Shown one piece after another: positions 15,525 through 23,619 of a DNA stretch of 64,000 nucleotides. Below the pieces are notes generated by a model. The model did not search any database and had not been told where the DNA came from. It saw only the letters and a program-made list of their open reading frames with translations. Origin of the DNA: NBLH01 sp050296515 (GTDB taxonomy: Bacteria > Bacteroidota > Bacteroidia > Bacteroidales > NBLH01); NCBI GenBank assembly GCA_050296515.1, contig JBNKRJ010000033.1, positions 4,001-68,000 on the forward strand, in the 5' to 3' direction. Position numbers and translations under genes: made by a program. The stretch's first letter is position 1; every line of letters begins with the position of its first letter.

Positions 15525-16250
15525 ATGCTAAAAATGAGGGCTGTATTATTGGCATATATCATTGTCAGTTTTACCACAATTAGTGCTCAGGAAGGTTTTT
15601 CTGATTGGGAGAAAACTTATTTTCAGGAAAATGCAACCAAAAGCCAAAAAGAATTCGTAAAAAAAGTTACCCTTCCTTTCGGAATAAAAGTCCCCAATGT
15701 TCGACCTTCTATTTACAGCATGGATATTCGCAGAGGATGGGATGCTTGTTTAAAACGAAGTTTTGCTGCTTTTTTTACCGAATCAAAATCATACAAACAC
15801 AATAAGACGGTTGCCTTGGTTTATGGCTTGTTTAACCTGGGAAACTACGATGTTTTTAAATATCAATCAGCTCTGAAAGAGAATTTCAACGATACCTTGT
15901 GGGTTGAGCAAGCTTTTGCCTTGTTGTTACCTTTGTTTAAGGAAAGCTGGTACCTATTGGATAGCGAAACTCGTGAAATTTATACCACCATATTAAAGCA
16001 TTCTGAGAAATATCTTGAAACATTTGATTATGAGGACGAAAAGCTTTACTGCAATCAGTTGATAGTGCTCTCAAAGCCAGACCAATTTATTTCCAAAAGC
16101 ATTAATTGTTCGGCACCAAATGAATTTAGAAAGGCTGAAGCATTTATTTTCAGAAGAATTAGGGATGCAAAAGAGCAAAAGGGGAACTGGACAGTATCTT
16201 GGGCAAAAAAGATGCTTGAAATAATGAGGAGGAGTTTGGTGATTAGTTAA
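15525..16250 (+). CDS. Secreted protein of unknown function
   Basis: A 241-residue protein with a signal peptide (MLKMRAVLLAYIIVSFTTIS, cleaved near AQE, residue 22). A second Met at residue 4 is an alternative start. The mature part is helical and rich in aromatic residues (GWDACLKRSFAAFFTES, ESWYLLDSETREIY), without any motif I recognise. It carries its own strong promoter. Its last four bases overlap the convergent DUF58 gene. Conserved function cannot be given. Confidence 0.7.
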   Translation: MLKMRAVLLAYIIVSFTTISAQEGFSDWEKTYFQENATKSQKEFVKKVTLPFGIKVPNVRPSIYSMDIRRGWDACLKRSFAAFFTESKSYKHNKTVALVYGLFNLGNYDVFKYQSALKENFNDTLWVEQAFALLLPLFKESWYLLDSETREIYTTILKHSEKYLETFDYEDEKLYCNQLIVLSKPDQFISKSINCSAPNEFRKAEAFIFRRIRDAKEQKGNWTVSWAKKMLEIMRRSLVIS

Positions 16251-17170
16251 TAAAGCTTCTGCCTCTTAATCAAGTAAGGAATAAGAACCTCTTTAAAACC
16301 ACCTTTTATATCTGCCTCAACAAAATCAATTTTGTATTGGGCACATTTTAGTTTAAGTTCTTCAAATGCTGCTGAAGATTGTTGTTTAAATAAATCGCGC
16401 ACATCATTGGGGTTTAATTTCAACGATTTACCAGATTCCAGATCAATAAATTTATAAGGCCTGTTTTGGTAGTCAAAATCAATTTCAAGCGATTTATCCA
16501 CTACATGAAAAAGTATGACCTCATGCTTATTGTGTCGAAGATGCTGCATAGCTGAAAATATTTCCTCGGTGCTTTGGTCAGCTATCATATCACTAAAAAT
16601 AATAACCAGCGAGCGCTTATGAATTTGCTCTGCAATGTTGTGTAAGGTTTCTGAAATAGATGTACCCTTTTTTAGCTGGTATTCATCCCTTTCGAGTAAC
16701 TTGCTTAGCTCAGCATATAATCTTTTGGTATGGGTGGATGACAGCCTTGCTTCAGTATGCAATTCTACATTATCAGAAAACAAGGTGAGTCCAACTGCAT
16801 CACGCTGTTTATTAAGTAAATAGATAAGTGAAGCGGATATTAAAACCGAAAAAGAGAGTTTGTTTTGAGCACTTTTCTTTCCATACGGAAAAAGCATAGA
16901 TGAAGATGTATCAATAAGTATCTGGCTTCGTAAGTTGGTTTCTTCTTCGTAGCGTTTTACAAACAATTTATCTGTGCGGGCAAACAGTTTCCAGTCAATA
17001 TGGCGTGTTGGTTCTCCTTTATTATACAAGCGATGCTCTGCAAATTCCACCGAAAAACCGTGAAAAGGGCTTTTATGCAATCCGGTTATAAACCCTTCAA
17101 CAACCTGTTTTGCTAAAAAATCAAGTTGATTAAATTGTTGAAAATCTTGTATTTCAATGGTGCTTTGCAC
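16247..17170 (-). CDS. DUF58 domain protein (vWA-like)
   Basis: A 307-residue cytosolic protein of the DUF58 family. The hallmark GEPTRHIDWKLFARTDKLFVKR near residues 50-75 is followed by a von Willebrand factor A-like region with the metal-site start LIDTSSSM and later IIFSDMIAD. Such proteins are usually encoded beside a MoxR AAA+ ATPase and a vWA/BatA membrane protein and act with them in envelope maturation; neither partner is in this window, so here it is an orphan or the partners lie elsewhere. Thioredoxin follows on the same strand 131 bases further on. Family assignment is secure. Confidence 0.92.
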   Translation of the reverse strand: MQSTIEIQDFQQFNQLDFLAKQVVEGFITGLHKSPFHGFSVEFAEHRLYNKGEPTRHIDWKLFARTDKLFVKRYEEETNLRSQILIDTSSSMLFPYGKKSAQNKLSFSVLISASLIYLLNKQRDAVGLTLFSDNVELHTEARLSSTHTKRLYAELSKLLERDEYQLKKGTSISETLHNIAEQIHKRSLVIIFSDMIADQSTEEIFSAMQHLRHNKHEVILFHVVDKSLEIDFDYQNRPYKFIDLESGKSLKLNPNDVRDLFKQQSSAAFEELKLKCAQYKIDFVEADIKGGFKEVLIPYLIKRQKLY

Positions 17171-17301
17171 AGTTGGAAATTAGAAATTTGTTATTAAAGA
17201 TGAAACTATAATTATCGAGTAACTAATGGACAATGACCAAAATAAAAAGCAGTAGACAAAACAATTATGCATGCCTACTGCTAAAATCCTTTAGTCAAAT
17301 T

Positions 17302-17619
17302 TTATAATAAAGCTTCCAGTTTTTCAGCGAGTACTTTTTTAGGTACAGCACCTACTTGCTTATCAACCTGTTCGCCACCTTTAAAAAACAGTAAAGTTGG
17401 GATGTTTCTGATACTGAATTTATTAGCAGTTTCAGGATTTGTGTCAACATCAACCTTTACCATTACCGCTTTATCTGCGTAATCATCAGCCAATTCTTTT
17501 ACAATTGGGCCAACCATTCTGCATGGTCCACACCATTCTGCCCAAAAATCAACCAAAACCGGCTTATCTGATTTTAATACAACTTCTTCAAAATTAGCGT
17601 CAGTTCCTTCAATTACCAT
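17302..17619 (-). CDS. trxA: Thioredoxin
   Basis: A 105-residue cytosolic thioredoxin that reduces protein disulphides. The redox centre WCGPC is at residues 29-33 and the conserved cis-proline segment IRNIPTLLFFKGG follows at about 71-83. Length and the absence of a signal peptide fit TrxA rather than an exported thiol reductase. A -7 box lies at 17657-17664. No thioredoxin reductase gene is nearby. Confidence 0.96.
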   Translation of the reverse strand: MVIEGTDANFEEVVLKSDKPVLVDFWAEWCGPCRMVGPIVKELADDYADKAVMVKVDVDTNPETANKFSIRNIPTLLFFKGGEQVDKQVGAVPKKVLAEKLEALL

Positions 17620-17656
17620 AATATGTCTTTTTAGAATTGTTATATGAATGTTTTCA

Positions 17657-17664
17657 CAAATGTA
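17657..17664 (-). promoter_or_regulatory. -7 box upstream of trxA
   Basis: CAAATGTA is the reverse complement of TACATTTG, an exact TAnnTTTG match, 38 bases before the trxA start. A matching -33 TTG is not evident at 19-20 bp. Confidence 0.5.
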
Positions 17665-17743
17665 AGTAATTCATTTTAGAAAAAAATTGTTCTAAACAAG
17701 AAAAATGTTAAAGTATTAATACTATTAGATAGTTTTATATGAT

Positions 17744-18171
17744 TTATTTATGATGGAGAACAAACCGTTTCCGGTTTTCTTTGTCTTTTTCAGAAAGCTC
17801 TACTCCTTTTGCTTTTAAGGTTAAACCAACTTCAGAAATTTTTGTATTTAATTTTTGCTTCATGTTTTTAACATGCTACCAGTGAGTAGTTTATAGGTGG
17901 TAAATAAGGCTACTTTTTTGTTTTTTAAATCAGGTAATTGTTGTGTAAACTCAACCCATTTTTTGTCCGGATGTTGTAAAATCACAAATAAGCCACTGGT
18001 CCAGCAGCCAAGGAAAATAAAATTGGCCTTTTCTGCTTCTTCGTTTGTGAAGTTTTGCACTGGAATAGCTTTAACTTCAATATCTAAAGTGCTGAGAAAG
18101 TCACGAATAGCAAACCCGTACTTTTTTGTTGTTCCGGTTTTGCTTTGATAAACTATTAATGCATTTTTTAC
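17744..18171 (-). pseudogene. Broken flavodoxin gene
   Basis: Read on the minus strand, the sequence from 18171 gives KNALIVYQSKTGTTKKYGF, the FMN-phosphate loop of flavodoxins, then KANFIFLGCWTSGLF and KKVALFTTYKLLTGSMLK, then stops at 17860-17862. In the +1 frame it continues directly with MKQKLNTKISEVGLTLKAKG and LSEKDKENRKRF, the expected C-terminal helix, ending at 17744. One extra base in the run of five T (plus strand 17865-17869) would restore a single frame. At the 5' end the codon where a start is expected is GTA (18169-18171) and an in-frame stop lies just upstream, so no normal start exists. Two lesions point to a pseudogene; a sequencing slip in the homopolymer cannot be excluded. 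Confidence 0.75.
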
Positions 18172-18236
18172 TTGTTTTAACTTTAGCTAAGTGATTAATA
18201 TATAGTATGTTATCTTGATAAGCAGCAAGGTTTCTT

Positions 18237-18262
18237 TATAAACCCCTCTATGAGGGTTTCAT
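18237..18262. repeat. Dispersed hairpin repeat, copy 1
   Basis: AAACCCCTCTATGAGGGTTT forms an AAACCC/GGGTTT stem. Almost the same sequence recurs at 49552-49577 (AAACCCCTCTACGAAGGTTT), each followed by CAT. It lies in the gap between the broken flavodoxin and the first GIDE gene, 110 bp from the latter. Confidence 0.6.
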
Positions 18263-18374
18263 TTGTTTTTAATTTTTAATGCTAATTTGAGTCTCAAAAT
18301 TAAGCACAAATTTTATTATCTATACAAAGAATCCTTCTATTCTTTTCTATCTTTATTCGGTAAATTAGAAACCT

Positions 18375-19088
18375 ATGGAAAATAATCAGTTTATTATTGT
18401 TTTAGTATTAGTAGTTGTAGCTGAGGGCATTGCTGCATTTTTTTTTGTAAAAAACCGTAAAATTCTTCAGCTAATTTCACAGACTGTAACATCGCGTATT
18501 GCAAATGTGCGAAATGGGTTTTACGAAATAAAGGGGCGTGTGGTAGCTTTGGAACCGCCATTAATAACTCCGCTTAGCAAAAAAGCATGTGTTTATTATG
18601 ATTTTTTAGTCGAAGAAAAAAGGAGTAGTGGAAAAAGCAGTCATTGGGCAAAATATATAAAAGATATTCAGCATCAAATATTTGGAGTAGATGATGGTAG
18701 CGGAACGGCAGTAATAGAACCCCAAAATGCAGTAATGAAACTGGGGGTGGATAGAAAAGAGCGATCCGGGTTATTTAATAAAGCTGACGAGGTGCAAAAG
18801 GAAGTGCTTAATCAATATGGAAAAAGAAATAAAGGTCTGATTTTTGAAAAAACGCTGCGCTATCGTGAGATATATTTGGAAGAAGGGGATGAGGTAATTG
18901 TTTTAGGTGAAGTCAATTCAAGAGATGATTTTAGACCGGTTTTTAAAAAGTTAAACCAACCCATGTTTGTTTCGGATAAACCTGAAAATGAGCTGGTTTC
19001 ATCTTATCGAAACAAAGTCTATTTATCTGTTGCTGTGATGATTATTGCAGCTGTGGTATTGGTCGCTTTTTCGACTAATGTGTTTTAA
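18375..19088 (+). CDS. GIDE-domain membrane protein (MUL1-like), copy 1
   Basis: A 237-residue protein with one membrane helix at each end (about 5-25 and 213-233) and a central domain with the GIDE hallmark IKGRVVALEPPLITPLSKKACVYYDFLVEE, followed by GVDDGSGTAVIEPQNA and YLEEGDEVIVLGEV. GIDE domains are best known from the mitochondrial/chloroplast E3 ligases MUL1 and SPL2, where the same two-helix arrangement is followed by a RING finger; no RING is present here. Bacterial members have no settled role; the domain may bind a lipid or peptide ligand. The gene is directly followed by a paralogue, 19 bases downstream. Confidence 0.82.
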   Translation: MENNQFIIVLVLVVVAEGIAAFFFVKNRKILQLISQTVTSRIANVRNGFYEIKGRVVALEPPLITPLSKKACVYYDFLVEEKRSSGKSSHWAKYIKDIQHQIFGVDDGSGTAVIEPQNAVMKLGVDRKERSGLFNKADEVQKEVLNQYGKRNKGLIFEKTLRYREIYLEEGDEVIVLGEVNSRDDFRPVFKKLNQPMFVSDKPENELVSSYRNKVYLSVAVMIIAAVVLVAFSTNVF

Positions 19089-19107
19089 TTCATTTTTTTA
19101 ATCGGAA

Positions 19108-19821
19108 GTGATATTTTTTGACTCTTCTTATTTTATTGTTTCTATATCTTTGATTATTGAGAGTATTGCCATTGTTAAATTACTCAATAATATTAAATCC
19201 TATAAAGAAACCAAGCCTTTAATTATAAAGAAAATAGTAGATTTAGAAAAGGGAATGTCTGCTATTCAGGGAAGAATTGTTGCATTAGAACCTGAGCTTG
19301 TAAGTCCTTATAGAAAAAAAAAATGTGTGTATTACCATTTTGAAGTGAAGCAAAAGATGTCAATGGGCTTAAGGGGAACAATAACTTGGTGGTGGAACAA
19401 TCTGGTCGATGATGAAAAGAATATAGCGATTGGAGTAGATGATGGCACAGGAATGGTGGAGATTGACCTAAAGAAAGCCTCTGTTTCTGTAATGAAGAGA
19501 TTTGAATTCGAAATCTCATGGTTTAAATTCCCAAATGATTATCAACGAAAAGTGCTTTCAAACTATGAATTCAAAAAGGATGCTTTTGGAATACCTTTAG
19601 AAATGAGATTTAAAGAATACATTATCGAAGAAGGTACTGAAGTTTATTTGCAGGGAGACGTTTTTCCTACAAATGATACAAGATCCCTTTTTAAAAATGC
19701 CGCGAACATAATTATTTCAAAACCAGGGAAAAATGTTTTATTAAAAAAATACAAAAAAAATATTTTTCTTTCAGTACTATCGATAATTGCAGGAATTGCT
19801 ATACTTTTTTTGTTAGTTTGA
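19108..19821 (+). CDS. GIDE-domain membrane protein (MUL1-like), copy 2
   Basis: A 237-residue paralogue of the preceding gene with the same length and topology: helix at about 8-27, GIDE core with IQGRIVALEPELVSPYRKKKCVYYHFEVK and GVDDGTGMVEIDLKKA, EYIIEEGTEVYLQGDV, and a final helix at about 216-236. Pairwise identity is moderate, so the duplication is old. The start is GTG at 19108 preceded by a purine-rich CGGAAG. Tandem placement and shared orientation suggest a hetero-oligomer or two subunits of one membrane complex. No RING, protease or transport domain is visible. Confidence 0.82.
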   Translation: MIFFDSSYFIVSISLIIESIAIVKLLNNIKSYKETKPLIIKKIVDLEKGMSAIQGRIVALEPELVSPYRKKKCVYYHFEVKQKMSMGLRGTITWWWNNLVDDEKNIAIGVDDGTGMVEIDLKKASVSVMKRFEFEISWFKFPNDYQRKVLSNYEFKKDAFGIPLEMRFKEYIIEEGTEVYLQGDVFPTNDTRSLFKNAANIIISKPGKNVLLKKYKKNIFLSVLSIIAGIAILFLLV

Positions 19822-19829
19822 GAAAAATA

Positions 19830-20237
19830 CTACTCCCACCTAATACTAATCGGAATAGTATAATAAACGCAGACTGGTTGCCCGTGCTGCATACCAGGAG
19901 TCCATCTTGGGAGTTTGTTTATCACCCTTAACGCTTCTAAATCCAGTTTTGGGTGAACAGAACGAATAATCTTAGCCCGTTCTATCTTCCCTTTTTTTGT
20001 AACACAAAACTCAACATATATTTTACCTATGTTCACTTCTTCAATGGGAAGATCCTCCGGATATTTTATGTTTTCCGAAATAAATTTTCTCAGTGCAATT
20101 TCTCCTCCCGGAAATTCGGGCATTTTATCCACAATAACAAAAATACTGTCTTCATTACATGTATATCTGTGCTTTTTCTCTTGAGCAAAGCTAGTGGATG
20201 AAATTAATATGGTCAGAATAAATAGTAAAGTTTTCAT
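19830..20237 (-). CDS. Secreted TonB C-terminal domain protein
   Basis: A 135-residue protein with a signal peptide (cleaved after STSFA, near residue 18) and a TonB C-terminal domain: MPEFPGGEIALRKFISENIKYP, then GKIYVEFCVTKKGKIERAKIIRS, then ALRVINKLPRWTPGMQHGQPV. Classical TonB has a cytoplasmic anchor and a proline-rich spacer; both are missing, so this periplasmic form cannot take up energy from ExbBD by itself. Such short forms are common in Bacteroidota. The upstream YCII gene ends 15 bases before it on the same strand, suggesting one transcript. It converges with the GIDE gene, ending nine bases away. Confidence 0.88.
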   Translation of the reverse strand: MKTLLFILTILISSTSFAQEKKHRYTCNEDSIFVIVDKMPEFPGGEIALRKFISENIKYPEDLPIEEVNIGKIYVEFCVTKKGKIERAKIIRSVHPKLDLEALRVINKLPRWTPGMQHGQPVCVYYTIPISIRWE

Positions 20238-20251
20238 AATTTGTGATTTCT

Positions 20252-20764
20252 TTAAATTCCATTTTTTGAAATTTTCTTATGCAGGTCGTTTATTGCAATT
20301 AAAGCTGCTGAACCATACCAGGGATGCAATTCCATAACCAGACTTCCTGCCTGAATTGCAGGATCTGTGTTTGTTAATACCTCAGCCTCCTCAACAGTTT
20401 CTACATTAAAAATATAAATTCCTCTTATGTCGTTATCATCTAAAAATGGTCCGGCAAGTACAAGTTTCCCTTCTTCCGCCATTTTTATAATGTTATCAAG
20501 ATGAGCGCGTTGAAGTTGTGCCCTTGTAGCAGAGTCCTGGTCGCGGTTTGGGCCTTTTTTTAAATAAGCCATCACATATTTTTTCATGCCGTATTCGTCA
20601 GCACCGTATTTATTTGCCAGTTCAGCATCAAATGCAAAACTCTCAGATGTTTTTGTTTCCATTGAAACTGAATCTTTATCAGACACTTCAGTTTCTTTTG
20701 TAGAAACAGAATTACATGACACAAACAAAAGAAGCGCAAATGATAGAATAAAAAGTTTCTTCAT
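20252..20764 (-). CDS. YCII-domain lipoprotein
   Basis: A 170-residue lipoprotein (lipobox FVSC, cysteine 17), then a Ser/Thr/Glu-rich linker to about residue 55 and a C-terminal YCII-related domain with MKKYVMAYLKKGPNRDQDS, HLDNIIKMAEEGKLVLAGPF and IRGIYIFNVETVEEAEVLTN. YCII domains form dimeric ferredoxin-like alpha/beta folds; soluble members include dehalogenase-like and signalling proteins, but secreted lipoprotein forms are uncharacterised. Probably first gene of a two-gene unit with the TonB-C protein. Confidence 0.85.
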   Translation of the reverse strand: MKKLFILSFALLLFVSCNSVSTKETEVSDKDSVSMETKTSESFAFDAELANKYGADEYGMKKYVMAYLKKGPNRDQDSATRAQLQRAHLDNIIKMAEEGKLVLAGPFLDDNDIRGIYIFNVETVEEAEVLTNTDPAIQAGSLVMELHPWYGSAALIAINDLHKKISKNGI

Positions 20765-20824
20765 AGGTTTAAGTTTTAAGTAAAGTTAGGTTGAGAAATA
20801 AAAGTTATCTTTAAGCAAAAACAA

Positions 20825-21859
20825 ATGCAACAAATAAATACGGCTTTATGTTCCTTTGGCCTATCAGGTTTGGTTTTTCATGCACCTTTTTTAATTGTCA
20901 ACCCTGGATTTAAAGTTACAAAAGTTCTGGAAAGAAGCAAAGAAAATTCAAGGGCAAAACTTCCTGATGCACAAATAGTAAGAAGTTACGATGAAATCCT
21001 GAATGATAAAAGTATTGAACTGGTAGTTGTAAATACACCCAATGAGTTGCATTTTGAAATGGCAAAGCAAGCGCTTCTGCACAATAAGCATGTTTTAATT
21101 GAAAAACCATTTACCTCTGAAGTGGAAGAAGCTGATGAGCTAATAAAATTAGCAAAAGAAAGAAGGCTTGTGCTAACAGCTTATCACAATCGCCGACTCG
21201 ATAGTGATTTCAGAACCATCCGGAAAATTATTAATGAAAATATATTGGGTGAGCTTAAAGTGTTTGATTCACAAATATTTAGATGGAAGCCTGAAGTTGG
21301 AAACAAAGCCTGGAAAACGGATAATAGGGCAGGAGCTGGCCTGTTGTATGATTTGGGTTCACACCTTATCGATCAGGCATTGGTTTTATTCGGAATGCCC
21401 AAAGCTGTTTTTGCTGATATTAGAACCTTAAGGCCAAGGGCCATTGCGGACGACTATTTCGAGTTGATTTTGTATTACGAAAGCTTAAAAGTGAACTTAA
21501 AATCTTCATTGTTGTCAAATGTTCCCGGCCATCGGTTTATAATCCAGGGTGAAAAAGGTAATTGTACAAAGTTTGGTGACGATGTTCAGGAGAATTTGTT
21601 AATGAAAGGCGAATTACCTTCTGGCAAAAACTGGGGAAAAGAAGATGGAAGTCAATGGGCAGCTATTTCTCTGGAAAATGAAAGTTATTCTTATCCTTCG
21701 TTGTCTGGTAATTACATGGCTCTTTTTGATAACCTGTATGACGCACTAACAAAAAGCGCTGAATTACTGGTTAAACCTGAAGAAGCCAGAAATGTTATCA
21801 AAATTATAAAATTAGGACAGCAAAGTCAGCACGAAAGGCGAATCATTGATGTGATTTAG
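20825..21859 (+). CDS. Gfo/Idh/MocA family oxidoreductase
   Basis: A 344-residue NAD(P)-dependent dehydrogenase. The N-terminal Rossmann strand begins ALCSFGLSGLVFHAPFL (a GxxG.. variant), followed by VVNTPNELHFEMAKQALL and the catalytic lysine segment HVLIEKPFTSEVEEADELI. The C-terminal half has the alpha/beta sheet domain with AGAGLLYDLGSHLIDQALVL and its conserved His. Substrates in this family are sugars, inositols or related polyols; none is evident here. It is transcribed divergently from the YCII gene and converges with the channel gene, overlapping it by four bases. Confidence 0.92.
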   Translation: MQQINTALCSFGLSGLVFHAPFLIVNPGFKVTKVLERSKENSRAKLPDAQIVRSYDEILNDKSIELVVVNTPNELHFEMAKQALLHNKHVLIEKPFTSEVEEADELIKLAKERRLVLTAYHNRRLDSDFRTIRKIINENILGELKVFDSQIFRWKPEVGNKAWKTDNRAGAGLLYDLGSHLIDQALVLFGMPKAVFADIRTLRPRAIADDYFELILYYESLKVNLKSSLLSNVPGHRFIIQGEKGNCTKFGDDVQENLLMKGELPSGKNWGKEDGSQWAAISLENESYSYPSLSGNYMALFDNLYDALTKSAELLVKPEEARNVIKIIKLGQQSQHERRIIDVI

Positions 21860-23592
21860 CTTTGCAATATCTGGTTGATTAATGAAACACTAAAAATACT
21901 CAGTAAAAACCAGCCTAAAAATCCTTGTAGGATGGCCAGGTACCGTGAAACTCCTTTTACCGGGATGCTTCCAAAACCTAAGGTGGAGAAGGTATTGATG
22001 CTGAGAAACAGTGAGTTAATTGCTTTCGAAACAAAGGCATAAATCACAAACAGTGTTATTACAGATGCCGTGATAATATTTACAAAAATCTTTTTTCTTG
22101 GTTTTAGTGAGTTCCAGTTACCATCCAGTATTTCAATTTTGCTATAAATATAGCGGGTAAGCATTCTTCTGGTTGTTGGGAAACGATACAGCGGTTTACC
22201 CAACCAAAGCATGTATTTCGGGATGTTGCCTTCACTCGATTTTAGGTAATCTTTAAATTCGTTGTAAGTCCCTAATTCCAAGTCGTATTTCTCTGCATAG
22301 TAATCAGCAAGTTTTTTATCCGACTGAAAATAAGACAGTAGGGCTTTGTATCGGTTTAGTAAATATTCTCTGTTTATTTTATCCCATTCACTATCGAAAA
22401 AGAAATAAACCAGTGCAAAACCTAAAATTACCCACATTGAAATAATTAATGCTCGGATTGGACTGGTTCCGTATTTACAAAAGAATTTCAGGAATTGGTT
22501 TAATTTCCAGTTGAAGTAGCTGGTAAGGTTTTGTTTTTCACGATATAAATAGGCCAGGCGTCTGGTTTCGATGTCCTTCATTGCAATGTAACAATTATTT
22601 GCTGATTCCATATCGCCACGTGTACGATAAGTGGAGTACATTTGTTTGTAGGAGCTCACCAGTTCATTGTATTTATTAATTTCTTGTAATTGAGAATCAT
22701 TTTCAGCTGTATAGATTTCTTTATAATTAGTATTATAAATTGCAATGCCGGCATCTTTAATTTGGCTCCAGTGAAAGTTTGTTCCTTTTTCAGGAAAATT
22801 GAAGCCCGACATCCCTATTGGCCTGTTAATCTTGCAATCTTCTATCACAAGTGATTTATCGATTGAGGTAGATGAAAAATTAATAATTGTGTTTTTAAAA
22901 TCAATATTGGCAAAGCTTAAGGCATTAAAATTGGCCAAACGAATGTTAAAAACAGGAGTTAAGCTGTCTGAGTTAATCTGACAGCTATCAAGAGAAAACA
23001 ATTTTACACGTTTTTCGCCACCTGGCGAAGCAATATTAAAAATACTTTTGAAACCATCTCCTGGTTCATTTATGTTTACATAACTCCTGACTTTTTGTTT
23101 TTTTACATTAAAGGTGCATTTATTGAAGTTAAGTATTGGGATATCTACTTCAAAAGTTTCAAAAACATCATTAAATATTGTGTTTTTAAACATAAGCATG
23201 CCCATGTTGCCCCAAAGAATTTCAATTCCTTCATTAAACTCACAATGAATTAAATTCATATTTGTGAGCTCGCATTCAGTAAAAAATACATACTTTTTGA
23301 ATACCAGGTTCTTAAGGGAGAATGACTGAACAGGTAATTTGCAGTTATGCATTTCTACAAAGCATTTAATAGTATCCATTTTGCTTAAACTGTCTTGATT
23401 TGACTGATAAATGGAGTCCTTTTCATATTCAAAAACCACTTCTGCATTTCTAAGTATGTAGTTTTTCTTTTTGCATTCGAGCATTTCTTTTACCCACTCG
23501 CTAACTGAAAGTTTGCGTTCGTATTTTTTCTGGGCGTTTACTGAAATTGAAACAGACAGGAGTAAAAGCAGAAGTATAGATGTTTTTTTCAC
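21856..23592 (-). CDS. Two-TM potassium-channel-like protein with secreted sensory domain
   Basis: A 578-residue protein with a signal peptide (1-20) and a large extracytoplasmic region (about 21-360) of short hydrophobic repeats like FENIDF/FKNTIFND, reminiscent of pentapeptide or leucine-type repeat sheets. Two membrane helices follow, at about 383-402 and 492-510, then a pore loop with SINTFSTLGFGSIPVKG (filter TLGFG at 537-541, compare TVGYG) and a last helix (about 550-573). It therefore resembles an Ion_trans_2 potassium channel with the ligand domain outside rather than inside. The stretch between helices 1 and 2 is unusually long (about 90 residues). Ion selectivity is inferred only. 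Confidence 0.75.
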   Translation of the reverse strand: MKKTSILLLLLLSVSISVNAQKKYERKLSVSEWVKEMLECKKKNYILRNAEVVFEYEKDSIYQSNQDSLSKMDTIKCFVEMHNCKLPVQSFSLKNLVFKKYVFFTECELTNMNLIHCEFNEGIEILWGNMGMLMFKNTIFNDVFETFEVDIPILNFNKCTFNVKKQKVRSYVNINEPGDGFKSIFNIASPGGEKRVKLFSLDSCQINSDSLTPVFNIRLANFNALSFANIDFKNTIINFSSTSIDKSLVIEDCKINRPIGMSGFNFPEKGTNFHWSQIKDAGIAIYNTNYKEIYTAENDSQLQEINKYNELVSSYKQMYSTYRTRGDMESANNCYIAMKDIETRRLAYLYREKQNLTSYFNWKLNQFLKFFCKYGTSPIRALIISMWVILGFALVYFFFDSEWDKINREYLLNRYKALLSYFQSDKKLADYYAEKYDLELGTYNEFKDYLKSSEGNIPKYMLWLGKPLYRFPTTRRMLTRYIYSKIEILDGNWNSLKPRKKIFVNIITASVITLFVIYAFVSKAINSLFLSINTFSTLGFGSIPVKGVSRYLAILQGFLGWFLLSIFSVSLINQILQS

Positions 23593-23619
23593 TGGATTTC
23601 AGGTTTGTGATATTGTTTA

